Notes: generated from the letters alone by a model not told the origin. DNA of 64,000 bases from Cardiobacterium valvarum (GCF_900460955.1 NZ_UFUW01000001.1:2155001-2219000); one strand, 5' to 3'. Counted from the first letter of the stretch, positions 44,768 through 55,267 are shown. Numbers and translations: made by a program.

Positions 44768-46627
44768 ATGTCCAAGCATTACCCCACATGGAAATACCTG
44801 CTCATCATCGTCGTTATCTTCTTCGGTCTGCTTATCGCCCTGCCGAACTGGTACGGCAAAAGCCCAACCGTGCAAATGCAATTCCCCACCCCGGAAGCAG
44901 CGGCGACAGCAGCAGGCGATATCACCAAACAGCTCAATGACGCCAACCTCGCCCCCGTGCGCTGGAAACAGGACGGGCAAAACCTCAACCTCTTCTACCT
45001 GCAAACCGACGTGCAAATCCAGGCACGCGACCTGCTCGCGGCCCAATACCCGGACAACAGCGTCTCGGTCAACCTGATGGCGAACACCCCTGCCTGGCTG
45101 CAAAACCTCGGCCTCGCCCCGGTCAACCTCGGCCTTGACCTGCGCGGCGGCATCTCCTTCCTGCTGCAAGTCGATAGTAACGAACTCTTTACCCGCAAAT
45201 CTGCCGAACTCATTGACCTCGCGACCACGACCACCGCGAAAAACGACATCCCGATGCAGGGCGCGGAAGCGGCGGCAAACGGTGGCGTTATCCTCAATTT
45301 CACCAGCGAGAATGACCGCGAACAGGCATTGGATGCCCTCTACCGCCTGCTGCCCATCGGCCTCGAACAAATCCAGTTCGAAGAAAACGGCCAGTACCGC
45401 GTGCGCATGCAATACACCGAACAAGGCATCAGCGAAATGAAACGCCGCGCCGCCGACCAGAACCGCATGCGCATGGCCAGCCGCGTCAACAGCCTCGGCG
45501 TTGCCGAACCCTCCATCCAGGTCGTGGGCGATGACCGCCTCCTCATCCAGCTCCCCGGCATCCAGGACGTCGCCAAAGCCAAAGAAATGCTTGGCTCCAC
45601 CGCCACCCTCGAATTCTATATCGTCGATACCCAGAGCGACATCGCCCAGGCGGTACAGATGAAACGTGCGCCCTTTGGCAGCAAACTCGCCTACTTCGAA
45701 GACGGCACGCCGATACTGCTCAAGCGCAAAGTGGTGATGAGCGGTGAACACATCGTGGATGCCGCCGTCGATACCGCCAACCAGAGCGGCATCGCCGTCA
45801 GCGTCGTCCTTGATTCCCAGGGCGGGGCGCAAATGTCGGAAATCACCCGCGAAAACCTCGGCAAACCGATGGCGACCATGTACGTCGAATACGTCCCCGT
45901 CACCAAAAACGACGCCAGCGGCAACCCGGTGACCACCGTCGAAAAACGCGAAACCGTGGTCAACTCCGCCACCATCCAGGGCCTCTTCGCCGAACGCTTC
46001 CAGATTACCGGCGTCGAACCTATCTCGCGGGCAAAAAAACTCGCCGCCACCCTGCGCGCCGGCTCGCTCGTCGCCCCGGTGTACATCATCGAAGAACGCA
46101 CCATCGGCCCGAATGCCGGGAAAAAGAACATCGACCAGGGCGTGAACGCCTCGCTCATCGGTTTCTCCCTCATCGTCGTTTTCATGCTCGCCTACTACCG
46201 AAAACTCGGCCTCGACGCCACCCTCGCCCTGCTCGTCAACCTCGTCCTGCTGGTGGCCGCCCTGTCACTGGTCGGTGCGACCCTGACCCTGCCGGGCATC
46301 GCCGGTATCGTCCTCACCCTCGGCATGGCGGTGGATGCCAACGTTCTTATCTACGAACGCATCCGCGAAGAACTGCGCCACAACGTCGATGCCCGCACCG
46401 CCGTGCGCCTCGGCTTTGAAAACGCCCTGCCGACTGTCGTGGATGCCAACATCACCACCCTCATCGTTGCCATCCTCCTCTTCAGCTTCGGCGCGGGGCC
46501 GATTAAAGGCTTTGCCGTCACCCTCTCCATCGGCATCCTGACCACCATGTTCACTGCCGTGTACGTCACCCGCGCGCTGGTCGAATTCACCACCCTGCGC
46601 AAAGACAACCCCCGCATCAACCTCTGA
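44768..46627 (+). CDS. secD: SecD protein-export membrane protein
   Basis: The 619-residue product begins MSKHYPTWKYLLIIVVIFFG, has the periplasmic P1 domain (LGLDLRGG motif) and six transmembrane helices with GMAVDANVLIYERIREELR. ATG 44768 is used; upstream in-frame sequence runs through yajC and is not coding. SecD and SecF pull exported proteins using proton motive force. Confidence 0.96.
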   Translation: MSKHYPTWKYLLIIVVIFFGLLIALPNWYGKSPTVQMQFPTPEAAATAAGDITKQLNDANLAPVRWKQDGQNLNLFYLQTDVQIQARDLLAAQYPDNSVSVNLMANTPAWLQNLGLAPVNLGLDLRGGISFLLQVDSNELFTRKSAELIDLATTTTAKNDIPMQGAEAAANGGVILNFTSENDREQALDALYRLLPIGLEQIQFEENGQYRVRMQYTEQGISEMKRRAADQNRMRMASRVNSLGVAEPSIQVVGDDRLLIQLPGIQDVAKAKEMLGSTATLEFYIVDTQSDIAQAVQMKRAPFGSKLAYFEDGTPILLKRKVVMSGEHIVDAAVDTANQSGIAVSVVLDSQGGAQMSEITRENLGKPMATMYVEYVPVTKNDASGNPVTTVEKRETVVNSATIQGLFAERFQITGVEPISRAKKLAATLRAGSLVAPVYIIEERTIGPNAGKKNIDQGVNASLIGFSLIVVFMLAYYRKLGLDATLALLVNLVLLVAALSLVGATLTLPGIAGIVLTLGMAVDANVLIYERIREELRHNVDARTAVRLGFENALPTVVDANITTLIVAILLFSFGAGPIKGFAVTLSIGILTTMFTAVYVTRALVEFTTLRKDNPRINL

Positions 46628-46634
46628 GGCTGCC

Positions 46635-47555
46635 ATGCAAATCAAACTCCCCTACATCCCCTTCATGAACTACGCCCGGCACGGCTTGTGGTTCTCGCTC
46701 ATCCTCACCATCTCCGCCATCGCCCTCATTGCCACACGCGGCTTCAACTTCGGCCTCGAATTCACCGGCGGCGCAACCATAGAAGTGCAATACCCGCAAA
46801 CGGCGGACGTAAGCCACATCCGCAGTGTCGCCGCGAACGTCGTGAACGATGCCGGCGTGGTGCAATACGGCTCCTCGCGCGACATCCAGATTCGCTTCGC
46901 CGAAAAAGAAGGCAGCAACATTGACGACACCATGAGCCAGATGGTCAAAGCCATCCAGGCGGACAACCAGGACGCCAAAATCACCGGCCAGTCCAAAGTC
47001 GGCGGCCAATACAAAGAAGAACTCGTCAGCAAGGGCCTGCTTGCCATCGGCCTCGCCTGCGTCGGCATGATCATCTACCTCGGCCTGCGCTTTGAGTGGA
47101 AATTCGCCCTCGGCGCGGTGCTGGCACAGCTGCACGACGTTATCATCACCGCCGGTATCTTCTCGCTGATGCAGTGGTCGTTTGACCTGAACGTGCTGGC
47201 GGCGCTACTCGCCATCCTCGGCTACTCGGTGAACGACACCGTGGTGGTGTATGACCGCATCCGCGAGAATTTCCGCAAACTGCCCGCCATCACCCCGAAA
47301 GATATCGTCGATACCTCCATCAACCAGACGCTCGCACGCACCATGGTCACCAGCATGACCACGCTGCTCTCGGTGATCGCCCTCTTCCTCTTCGGCGGCA
47401 CCATCCTCTCCGGCTTCTCGACCGCGATGATGATCGGCATCATCTTCGGCACCTACTCCTCCATCTTCGTCGCGAGCGCCATCGTGTACAAAATGGGCGT
47501 GCGCCACGAAGACCTGATGCCGCGTTCCAAGCGCCCCATCGACGACTTGCCGTAA
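46635..47555 (+). CDS. secF: SecF protein-export membrane protein
   Basis: The 306-residue product has LEFTGGATIEVQY and the transmembrane block with SVNDTVVVYDRIREN. It starts 7 bp after secD. The terminator at 47572 closes the tgt-yajC-secDF operon. Confidence 0.96.
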   Translation: MQIKLPYIPFMNYARHGLWFSLILTISAIALIATRGFNFGLEFTGGATIEVQYPQTADVSHIRSVAANVVNDAGVVQYGSSRDIQIRFAEKEGSNIDDTMSQMVKAIQADNQDAKITGQSKVGGQYKEELVSKGLLAIGLACVGMIIYLGLRFEWKFALGAVLAQLHDVIITAGIFSLMQWSFDLNVLAALLAILGYSVNDTVVVYDRIRENFRKLPAITPKDIVDTSINQTLARTMVTSMTTLLSVIALFLFGGTILSGFSTAMMIGIIFGTYSSIFVASAIVYKMGVRHEDLMPRSKRPIDDLP

Positions 47556-47571
47556 CCCGCGCAGACCCACA

Positions 47572-47602
47572 AAAAAACCGCTGCCCCGTGCAGCGGTTTT
47601 TT
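47572..47602 (+). terminator. Terminator after secF
   Basis: CCGCTGC-CCCGT-GCAGCGG with A-rich left flank and TTTTTT after. Confidence 0.9.
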
Positions 47603-47660
47603 ACATATAGTGCAAAGACCTACGGCTCACCCGCTGGCACTGCAGGACAACCATATAATG

Positions 47661-47752
47661 GCTTCAAATAGAAACGATACAGTGTTGGCGTGACTCGCCG
47701 TACTAGTTGTACGGTCTTCGTCGCATCGCCTTGTATTCTTCCTATTTGAAGC
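47661..47752. mobile_element. MITE-like element with perfect 11-bp terminal inverted repeats
   Basis: GCTTCAAATAG (47661-47671) and CTATTTGAAGC (47742-47752) bound 92 bp. The inside contains GATACAGTGTTGGCGTGAC and GTACTAGTTGTACGG, which recall, from memory, a repeat family common in Neisseria genomes (ACAAGGCGA...GTACAA.TAGTACGG...GCCAACACTGTA). It is non-coding. No clear target duplication is seen. Confidence 0.6.
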
Positions 47753-47779
47753 TGTAAATCCATACCTACCTGAGAAACC

Positions 47780-49273
47780 ATGCCCGATATTACCGCCGCC
47801 TTCACCCTGCTCGACGCCTGCCACGACGCCCCGCACCTCGCCAGACTGGCACAAAGCGCACTCGCCTACTACCCGGACGACCCCAACACCGTCCTCATCA
47901 AACTGCGCCAGCTTGGCGAAGCCATCCTGCAAAACACCGCACAGCACCACCATATTGACGCCGACGGCAGCGACAAACAGCGCGACCTGCTCGCCCTCCT
48001 GCAATACCGCGAACTCATCCTCCCCGACGACATCGCCGACCACCTGCACGCCCTGCGCCGGCAGGGCAACCGCGCCGCGCACGACTACCACGAAGACGCC
48101 AATGACGCCGCTGCCTGCCTGCAACACGCCGCTGCCGTCATCAGCTGGCATTACCACGCCTACTACGCCGCCGAAATTGAAGCCAAAACACGGGCAGCGG
48201 AAGCCGCCGCTGCAGAAGCCGCAGTACGGGCAGAACGCGCTGCCGTGCGCAAAGAACGCCGCGAACAGGCACGTGCCGACGAAGCGGCACAAGCAGCGCG
48301 TGCCGCTATGCAAAAACAGGAGCGGGAAGCCGCACAAGCAGCGAAAGAAAGTGCCGCTACCGTTGCCAAAGCCGCGCGCCAAGCCGAAAAGACCGCACGC
48401 GAAGCGGCAAAACGTGCCGAAAAAGAACGCCTTGCTGCTGAAAAGCGGGCAGCCGCCGCACAAAAACGGCAGACAAAAGCAGAGCAGGAAGCACTCATAC
48501 GAAAAATTGACATACTGCGTCAGCAAGGCGACCGCCACAGAAATGCAAAAAACTACGCTGCCGCCGCTGACTTTTACCGCAAAGCAGCTGAAATGGGCAG
48601 CGCCCGTGCCATGAAAGAACTGGCACAGTTTTACACCTACGGGCTTGGCGTCACCCAAGACTATGAAACCGCCTTGCACTGGAACCAGCGAGCGGCGTCA
48701 GCAGGCTATGCGGGAGCCTTGACCAATCTCGGCCTGACTTACGAATTGGGACGTGGCGTTGCCATTGACGGCGAAAAAGCCCTGTATTACTACCGACAAG
48801 CCGAAAAACTCGGCGACACCGCTGCGAAAAACAACCTCGGCAACCTCTTCCGCAAAGGCGAAATCGTGCCCAAAGACCCGGCGCAGGCCATCAGCTGGTA
48901 CAAAAAAGCCGGCGCGCCGGTCTCGCATTACTGGGTCGGCTGGTACTACCACTACGGCAAAGGTGTGGCGCAAAACCTGCAAAAAGCCTGCTACTACTAC
49001 CGCCTGGCCGCCGAAGCAGGCGAAGCAAGGGCGCAGGAAGCGCTGGGGGAAATCTACGCTCTAGGGGAACTCGATGGCAAAAAAGACTATAAGAATGGTG
49101 CCATCTGGCTGGAAAAAGCCGCCGCTCAAGGCCGGGCGCGGGCGCAATACAATATGGCGCTGATGTACAAAAACGGCTGGGGCGTGCCGCTGAGCATGGC
49201 GCGCTACCTCAACCTGATGCACGCCTCTGCCGTCAACGGCTTTCGTCCCGCACAAGAACACCTGCGACAATAA
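47780..49273 (+). CDS. DUF4145-like and Sel1-repeat protein
   Basis: The 497-residue product has an N-terminal DUF4145-like helical domain (about 1-130), an Ala/Lys/Arg-rich coiled coil (about 133-240) and C-terminal Sel1/TPR repeats (about 255-495; motifs such as GLGVTQDYETALHWNQRAAS, GRGVAIDGEKALYYYRQAE and GWGVPLSMARYL). Sel1 proteins mediate protein contacts, DUF4145 occurs in restriction and defence proteins. The role is unknown. Confidence 0.82.
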   Translation: MPDITAAFTLLDACHDAPHLARLAQSALAYYPDDPNTVLIKLRQLGEAILQNTAQHHHIDADGSDKQRDLLALLQYRELILPDDIADHLHALRRQGNRAAHDYHEDANDAAACLQHAAAVISWHYHAYYAAEIEAKTRAAEAAAAEAAVRAERAAVRKERREQARADEAAQAARAAMQKQEREAAQAAKESAATVAKAARQAEKTAREAAKRAEKERLAAEKRAAAAQKRQTKAEQEALIRKIDILRQQGDRHRNAKNYAAAADFYRKAAEMGSARAMKELAQFYTYGLGVTQDYETALHWNQRAASAGYAGALTNLGLTYELGRGVAIDGEKALYYYRQAEKLGDTAAKNNLGNLFRKGEIVPKDPAQAISWYKKAGAPVSHYWVGWYYHYGKGVAQNLQKACYYYRLAAEAGEARAQEALGEIYALGELDGKKDYKNGAIWLEKAAAQGRARAQYNMALMYKNGWGVPLSMARYLNLMHASAVNGFRPAQEHLRQ

Positions 49274-49398
49274 CGGGCTTGTTCCCCAAGCCGCCAGGCG
49301 GCGTAGTTACTGGCTTCGCCAAACGGCGAAAATGCTGGATTTCCTGTCGCTCTTTCCGACGCGGCAGGTGAATTCCGCCGCCAGACGGGAATCCGGCA

Positions 49399-49414
49399 TT
49401 TATCCCGCTTGACG
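49399..49414 (-). repeat. Host repeat copy, reverse orientation
   Basis: TTTATCCCGCTTGACGG, the reverse complement of the 25-bp repeat core. A decayed forward copy is near 49284-49335 (GGCGTAGTTACTGGCTTCG). Confidence 0.6.
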
Positions 49415-49424
49415 GCTGCTGTTG

Positions 49425-51686
49425 TTATGCCGGATTTGCCGGCGCGACGCTGTCTTCATCCTGCACTTCAATGCGCTCAACATGGCGGTAGCCTTTCGGC
49501 AGGTGGTTGCCTTTATGGCCGCGCGGGGTGTGGTAGGTGTCGCGTTCGCTGGCGCGGATGGTCATTTTCTGTTTGCCGCTGTACAGGGTGATGTCGCGTC
49601 CGCGCGCGTAGGCGCAGATATGGCTGAGGCGCACACCGTTTTGGTCGTAGGTTTTTTTGGCGATGGCGATGGTCTGGCTGCCTTTGCCTTTGCCGAGTTC
49701 GGGGATTTCGGCGGCATCGATGAGGGCGATTCTGCCTTCGTTCGTGATGGCGAGGATGTCCACCTCGCCGTCCGGCAGGGCTTGCAGGGTGATGGCGCGG
49801 CCCCCGCCGGGGTTGATGAGGCTTTTGCCGGTTTTGGTTTTGCTGGTGAGGTCGCGCCCGCGCGTGATGAAGCCGTAGCCGTTGTCGGCCGCCACGAGGT
49901 AGCAGCGGTCGTCGTCGATGATGGCGGCGGCGATGATGTGTGCGCTGGCGTCAATGCTGAGGCGGCTGGTCAGCGGTTCGCCGTTGCCGCGTGCCGACGG
50001 CAGGCCGTGCAGGGCGAGGGTGTAGCAGCGGCCATCATCGGCGAGCAGGCAGGCTTGCTGGTTGCTGCGTCCGGCGATTTGGGTGAGGTAGGCGTCGCCG
50101 CTTTTGTAGGTGAGGGTCGCGCCATCGATGTTGTGGCCTTTGCCGCCGCGTATCCAGCCCATTTTGGAGAGGATGAGGGTGACGGCTTCACTGGGGGTGA
50201 GTTCGGTTTCATCCAGCGCCACCGCCGCTTCGCGTTCGCAGATGACGGTGCGGCGGGCGTCGCCGTAGGTCTCGGCATCGGCGGCGAGTTCGTCGCTGAT
50301 GAGGGCGAGCAGGTTGGCGCGGCTGCGCAGGAGTTCGTCGAGTCGCTGTTTTTCGGCGGCGAGAGCCTGTTCTTCGGCGCGGATTTGTTGTTCTTCGAGG
50401 CAGGCGAGGTGGCGCAGGCGGGTGTTCAATATGGCTTCGGCTTGGGCTTCGCTGAGGTTGAAGGTGCGCATGAGTACGGGGCGCGGTTCGTCTTCGCTGC
50501 GGATGATGCGGATGATTTCGTCGAGGTTGAGGTAGGCGATGAGGAGCCCCGCGAGGATGTGCAGGCGGTCGTTAACGGCGATGAGGCGGTGGTTCAGGCG
50601 GCGGCGCACGGTGTCTTCACGGTATATCAGCCATTCACTGAGGATTTGCCGCAGGTTTTTGACTTGCGGGCGGCCATCGAGGCCGATCATATTCATTTGC
50701 GCGCTGTAGCGTTTTTCGAGATCGGTGGTGGCAAAGAGGTGCTGCATGAGGCGTTCGTTATCGACGCGGTTGGAGCGCGGGATAAGGACGAGGCACACGG
50801 GGTTTTCGTGGTCGGATTCGTCACGCAGGTCGTCCAGCCAGGCGAGTTTTTTCGCCTGCATTTGTTTGGCGATTTGTTCCTGGATTTTGCTGCCGGAAAC
50901 CTGGTAGGGCAGTTGGTCGATGACGATGTTGCCGTCTTCGAGATGCCAGGTGGCGCGCAGGCGGATGGTACCGCGCCCCGTGCGGTAGAGGGCGGCGATT
51001 TCTTCGCGCGGGGAGACGAGTTCGCCGCCGGTCGGGAAGTCCGGTGCGGGGATATGCTGCATGATTTCGTCGTCGGTGAGCAGCGGGTCGGCAAGGAGGG
51101 CGCGGCAGGCGGAGACGACTTCGCGCAGGTTGTGCGGCAGGAGGTTGGTCGCCATGCCGACGGCGATACCGCTGCCGCCGTTCAGGAGGATGTTCGGCAG
51201 GCGCGCGGGCAGGCGCGCAGGTTCTTGCAGGGTGCCGTCGAAGTTGGCGATCCAGGCGACGGTGCCCTGTTCAAGTTCGGCAAGCAGGGTTTTGGCGTAG
51301 CCGGTCAGGCGGCTTTCGGTGTAGCGCATGGCGGCGAAGGATTTGGGGTCGTCCGCACTGCCCCAGTTACCCTGCCCGTCCACCAGCGGGTAGCGGTAGG
51401 CGAAGTCTTGCGCCATCAGCACCATCGCTTCGTAGCAGGCGCTGTCGCCGTGCGGGTGGTATTTGCCGATGACGTCGCCGACGGTGCGCGCGGATTTTTT
51501 GTGTTTGGACTGGTGCGAGAGGCCGAGCTCGCTCATGGCGTAGATGATGCGGCGCTGCACGGGCTTGAGACCGTCGCTGATGTGCGGCAGGGCGCGGTCG
51601 AGGATGACGTACATGGCGTAGTCGAGGTAGGCTTTTTCGACGAAGCCGGCCAGGGGTTGTTGTTCTTCGTGGGTCGTGAGGGTCAT
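49425..51686 (-). CDS. parC: DNA topoisomerase IV subunit A
   Basis: The 753-residue product has the GyrA/ParC N-terminal winged-helix domain with catalytic Tyr122 in [10 protein letters not shown] and the quinolone-determining region [12 protein letters not shown] around 78-89, where Ser82 and Glu86 are the wild-type residues, then the C-terminal beta-pinwheel. ParC decatenates chromosomes. An overlapping frame on the opposite strand is a shadow. Confidence 0.97.
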   Translation of the reverse strand: MTLTTHEEQQPLAGFVEKAYLDYAMYVILDRALPHISDGLKPVQRRIIYAMSELGLSHQSKHKKSARTVGDVIGKYHPHGDSACYEAMVLMAQDFAYRYPLVDGQGNWGSADDPKSFAAMRYTESRLTGYAKTLLAELEQGTVAWIANFDGTLQEPARLPARLPNILLNGGSGIAVGMATNLLPHNLREVVSACRALLADPLLTDDEIMQHIPAPDFPTGGELVSPREEIAALYRTGRGTIRLRATWHLEDGNIVIDQLPYQVSGSKIQEQIAKQMQAKKLAWLDDLRDESDHENPVCLVLIPRSNRVDNERLMQHLFATTDLEKRYSAQMNMIGLDGRPQVKNLRQILSEWLIYREDTVRRRLNHRLIAVNDRLHILAGLLIAYLNLDEIIRIIRSEDEPRPVLMRTFNLSEAQAEAILNTRLRHLACLEEQQIRAEEQALAAEKQRLDELLRSRANLLALISDELAADAETYGDARRTVICEREAAVALDETELTPSEAVTLILSKMGWIRGGKGHNIDGATLTYKSGDAYLTQIAGRSNQQACLLADDGRCYTLALHGLPSARGNGEPLTSRLSIDASAHIIAAAIIDDDRCYLVAADNGYGFITRGRDLTSKTKTGKSLINPGGGRAITLQALPDGEVDILAITNEGRIALIDAAEIPELGKGKGSQTIAIAKKTYDQNGVRLSHICAYARGRDITLYSGKQKMTIRASERDTYHTPRGHKGNHLPKGYRHVERIEVQDEDSVAPANPA

Positions 51687-51713
51687 GGTGTGTGCGTTTC
51701 AGGATGCGTTATT

Positions 51714-51970
51714 TAGCCGAAGAGTTCGGCGTGGGTACCCATGCGGTGCAATTCTATGGTGTCGCCGTGGATGCGGTAGATCAGCACCTGGTCGGGCTTG
51801 ATGTGGCAGTCGCGGTAATCTTGCCAGTTCCCCGTAAGAGCGTGATCACGGTATTTTTCGGGCAACCTGCTGCCATGCAGCAGATGCCCCAAGACGTCAA
51901 TCAGGGGCGCGCTCAGGCCGAATTTTTGCAGATCTTTGTCAAACGGCGGCTAGTTTTAATCTTTCGCATG
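51714..51970 (-). pseudogene. yafQ: YafQ-type toxin with a one-base frameshift
   Basis: ATG 51970 starts MRKIKTSRR, then the frame breaks at about 51944; the downstream frame continues FDKDLQKFGL and through EKYRDHALTGNWQDYRDCH to HAELFG with the stop at 51714-51716. Restoring one T in CGTTTGAC would give one uninterrupted 85-residue YafQ. The catalytic-region motif YRDHALTGNW and RDCHIKPDQVLIYRI are intact, so the loss looks recent. Check reads for a sequencing error. Confidence 0.85.
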
Positions 51971-52255
51971 GGCAAATGCCTTGGCCAATGCTTCCACGCT
52001 GTCAAAATGGCTGACGGCACCATTTTCCATATCCCGGATGGATTCGCGCAGCATCACTTCGCCGTTGCGACTTAGCGTGTGCGCACTGCTTTGCCGTGCA
52101 TAATCCAGCGATAACGGCACGCTGTCGGTCTCGGCGATTTGTGTGAGGAACATGCGCATCGCCTGCGTTGGGGTCAGGCCAAAGCGTTCAATAACGGCGA
52201 AGGCGCGCGCTTTCAGGTCGTCATCAAGACGGATGTTAAAGTTGGATGTGGTCAT
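51956..52255 (-). CDS. dinJ: RelB/DinJ-family antitoxin
   Basis: The 99-residue product has the RHH start of DinJ (NFNIRLDDDLKARAFAV, ERFGLTPTQAMRMFLTQI). It is intact and overlaps the frameshifted toxin start by 15 bp. An antitoxin without a toxin may still repress its own operon. Confidence 0.88.
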   Translation of the reverse strand: MTTSNFNIRLDDDLKARAFAVIERFGLTPTQAMRMFLTQIAETDSVPLSLDYARQSSAHTLSRNGEVMLRESIRDMENGAVSHFDSVEALAKAFAHAKD

Positions 52256-52469
52256 GTAAGTCTCCTGTAGTGCTGTTTACTGGGCATTGTATAGCGTTTG
52301 CGGCTGCTTTGCCGTTCTGCGGATTTCTTATCCAGTATTCCCCGCAAGCGGCATAACCACGCAATTCAACATATAAACACAACTCACATACATTACACTC
52401 AGATATAATCTGTTATTTTGTGAATTGGTGTGGCAAACTCACGTCTGAATCCATAAACAGGAGCTCATC

Positions 52470-52940
52470 ATGGCCAAAGAAATTGAACGCAAGTTTTTGG
52501 TAATCGGCGACGACTGGCGGCAGCTCGCCAAGGGGACCCATTACCGTCAGGGCTATCTCAACAGCGCCAAGGAGCGGACGGTGCGCATCCGCACGATTGA
52601 CGACAAGGCCTATCTCACGGTGAAAGGCCCGACCGTCGGCGTTACCCGTCAGGAATATGAATATGAAATCCCGCATGCCGATTGTGTGCAAATGCTGGAG
52701 CATCTCGCCGAGAAACCGATTATTGAAAAGGCGCGCTATAAGATTCCTTTTGCCGGCTTGACTTGGGAGATTGATGAATTTTTCGGTGTCAATGCCGGTC
52801 TGATTGTCGCCGAAGTGGAACTTGCCAGCGAATCGCAGGCATTTGAGAAACCCGCCTGGGTGGGTGAAGAGATTTCATCCGATCCGCGTTATTTCAATTC
52901 CAATCTGGTAAAGAATCCTTATACAACCTGGGATAAATAG
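52470..52940 (+). CDS. CYTH-domain triphosphatase
   Basis: The 156-residue product has the CYTH ExExK signature as EIERKFLV at residues 4-11, with RIRTIDDKAYLTVKGPT, EYEYEIPHAD and DEFFGVNAGLIVAEVEL. Small bacterial CYTH proteins are usually inorganic triphosphatases. AGGAG precedes ATG 52470. It starts a cluster with an unknown protein, a DASS transporter and a membrane protein. Confidence 0.88.
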   Translation: MAKEIERKFLVIGDDWRQLAKGTHYRQGYLNSAKERTVRIRTIDDKAYLTVKGPTVGVTRQEYEYEIPHADCVQMLEHLAEKPIIEKARYKIPFAGLTWEIDEFFGVNAGLIVAEVELASESQAFEKPAWVGEEISSDPRYFNSNLVKNPYTTWDK

Positions 52941-52950
52941 AGAGGCCACC

Positions 52951-53586
52951 ATGAATACGTATGCCAAGAATGTCGCCACTTCTGCCGCTGATGCCGCCAA
53001 AATTACGCCGCGCGCCGAATTCCGCGTATTTGGCAAGGATATTATCCAGGGGGTACAGCAGCATATGTGGGATGCGAAAGCGACGCTGTATGCCGCCCGC
53101 CGTATGCCCGCCGAGATTTATTTTCTCTCGGCAAAAACGGATGCCGCCAACGTCAAGGTGCGCGACAGCCTGCTCGATATCAAGCTGAAGGTCGGCGAAA
53201 CGCCGGAAGGCTTTGAAATCTTCCAGCCGCGCGGCAAATTCCAGTTCCCGGTGAGCCAGGCAGATTTGCAGACCATTCTCGGTTTCCTGCAAGTCGATAT
53301 TTCCCTCGATAAGGCGCAATATGAATTGGCGGAATTTGTCGCGATGGCCAAAGCGCATCCTGATTTATGCACGGTATCGGTAGAAAAGATGCGTTATGGT
53401 TTCAGTGTGGACGGCATCATCTGCGAATATGCGCAGGTATGGTTCAACGGCGCCCTGATGGAAACCGCCTGCTGTGAAAGCGAGGATTATGCGGGGATTA
53501 AAGCCGCTGCTGAAAAACTGGGCATTGCCCAACTCGACAATATCAATTATCTGAAAGCCGGAAAGCAGGTCGTCGGTATGGCCTAG
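52951..53586 (+). CDS. Hypothetical protein of the CYTH cluster (211 aa)
   Basis: Soluble alpha/beta product, without a recognised family. Its start is 10 bp after the CYTH stop and it carries a good ribosome-binding site. Motifs include RMPAEIYFLSAKTDAANVKV and ARGKFQFPVSQADLQTILGF-like segments. The position suggests a role linked to the CYTH enzyme. Confidence 0.7.
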   Translation: MNTYAKNVATSAADAAKITPRAEFRVFGKDIIQGVQQHMWDAKATLYAARRMPAEIYFLSAKTDAANVKVRDSLLDIKLKVGETPEGFEIFQPRGKFQFPVSQADLQTILGFLQVDISLDKAQYELAEFVAMAKAHPDLCTVSVEKMRYGFSVDGIICEYAQVWFNGALMETACCESEDYAGIKAAAEKLGIAQLDNINYLKAGKQVVGMA

Positions 53587-53655
53587 CCATTTATTCATTT
53601 GATGGCGGGCTGAAGCCCGCCCTACGGCAATCGTGGATATATTAAGGAGTTGATA

Positions 53656-55224
53656 ATGGCCGATATAGACAAAACCGCATTCGACCCGCTCGATATGCGT
53701 AATTATTCGTTGGAGAAATTCAAGGAAATCAAAGCCGGGTCAATCATGCAGCGCCTGAAACTGATCGGCGTGCCGCTCGCCGTGCTGCTCTTCCTGATGT
53801 TCCAGTTGCGCTGGTGCGGCACCATTGAGCTGTTTGAAACGCAGACGAAGGTGCCGCCCGCCCATTGTTACAGTGCGATGGGCATTTTCCTCGCTTCGCT
53901 CGTCCTCTGGCTGACCGAGGCCATCCCCAATTACCTCACTTCCTTGCTGGTCATCGTCGTTGTCGTCCTCACCGGGGTGATGAAGATGCGCCCCGCCTTC
54001 GCCATGCTCGGCGAACCGGTGATGATCCTGAATATTGCCAGCTTTATCCTCGCCAGCGCCCTGGTGACAACGGGGCTCGCCAAGCGGATTTCGCTCATCC
54101 TCGTGCTGCGCACCAGGGAACGGCTGACCATGCTCTTCCTCTGCTTCGTCGCGCTGAACCTGATTTTTGGCGCCTTTATCAGCGCCACTTCGGCGAAAAC
54201 CGCGCTGCTGCTGCCGCTCTTCATGGTGATTTCCGCCATTTACGGCGCGACCGGCGGCACTTCACGCAACCACGTCGGGCGCAACATGGTGCTGCTCAAC
54301 CTGCTCGCCAATAACGTCTCCGCCAGCGCCTTCCTCACCGGCTCCGCCGCCAATCTCCTCGCCGTCGCCATGCTGGAAAAAGCGGGCGCGCTCGTCACCT
54401 ATCAGGACTGGTTCCTCGCCCTTTTCCCGCTCGCCGTGGTGCAATGCCTGGTCGCCTGGTGGACGGGTACGCGCTTCATCTTCCCGATAAAAGAAGAAGA
54501 CAGCCGCCCGAAACTCGCCGGCGGCATGGCGCGGCTGCGCGCGGAATACGACAAACTCGGCAAGATTCAGGTGAAAGAAATCAAGGCCGGCGCCGTCTTC
54601 CTTGTCGTGCTGGCCTTGTGGTGCACCGGCAAATGGACGGGCATCAAAGCCGAAGTCGTCGCGCTTGCCGGTGCCTGCGCCGTGCTCATGCCGTCGTTCT
54701 CCAACCTGCCCGCCATCGGCGTGATGAAATGGAACGACGCTGACATCCCCTGGCACATGATGATGTTCAGCTTCGGTGCTTACGTGCTGGGCGGCATGAT
54801 GGATCAGACCGACATTGTCGGCCTCTATGTGCACCGCGCCTTCGACCACTGGAACATCGACCCGCAGGGTGCGGGCAAAGTGCTGGTCTTCGCCGTCCTC
54901 AGCGCCGTCTTCGGCTTCACCACCCTCATCAGCGAAAGCAAAACCGCGCGCACCATCATCCTCTTCCCGATCATCATCGCCATCGCCCAGCGCTACCACT
55001 GGGATCTGGTCGGCTTCTGCCTGCCGATGGGCTTCATGATCAACCAGGTTTATGTGCTCTACTTCAACTCCAAACCTGCCAACATCAGCTACCTCACCGA
55101 CCAGTACTCCACCGGCGATTCCTTCAAATACGGCATCATCCAGCTCATCCTTATCTGGATTATCCTCATCCTGTGGACGCACTACGTCATGCCGCTCATG
55201 GGCTTTAACAGCCGCTTGTGGTAA
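53656..55224 (+). CDS. DASS/SLC13-family anion:sodium symporter
   Basis: The 522-residue product has about 11-12 transmembrane helices with the SLC13 pattern (EAIPNYLTSLLVIVV, FGAFISATSAKTALLLP, the second-half IPWHMMMFSFGAYVLGGMM). AAGGAG is 6 bases upstream of ATG 53656. It probably imports a dicarboxylate or divalent anion (sulfate, phosphate). The neighbouring CYTH gene hints at phosphate or triphosphate metabolism; this is inference. Confidence 0.86.
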   Translation: MADIDKTAFDPLDMRNYSLEKFKEIKAGSIMQRLKLIGVPLAVLLFLMFQLRWCGTIELFETQTKVPPAHCYSAMGIFLASLVLWLTEAIPNYLTSLLVIVVVVLTGVMKMRPAFAMLGEPVMILNIASFILASALVTTGLAKRISLILVLRTRERLTMLFLCFVALNLIFGAFISATSAKTALLLPLFMVISAIYGATGGTSRNHVGRNMVLLNLLANNVSASAFLTGSAANLLAVAMLEKAGALVTYQDWFLALFPLAVVQCLVAWWTGTRFIFPIKEEDSRPKLAGGMARLRAEYDKLGKIQVKEIKAGAVFLVVLALWCTGKWTGIKAEVVALAGACAVLMPSFSNLPAIGVMKWNDADIPWHMMMFSFGAYVLGGMMDQTDIVGLYVHRAFDHWNIDPQGAGKVLVFAVLSAVFGFTTLISESKTARTIILFPIIIAIAQRYHWDLVGFCLPMGFMINQVYVLYFNSKPANISYLTDQYSTGDSFKYGIIQLILIWIILILWTHYVMPLMGFNSRLW

Positions 55225-55267
55225 AGCATCCCCCCTTTTACAGAGGGGGGGGAAACAGGGACAGGGC

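Noticed and set aside
49422..51716. Very long plus-strand frame opposite parC
   Set aside because: Its length mirrors parC exactly and the product has no domain; parC is full-length and conserved.
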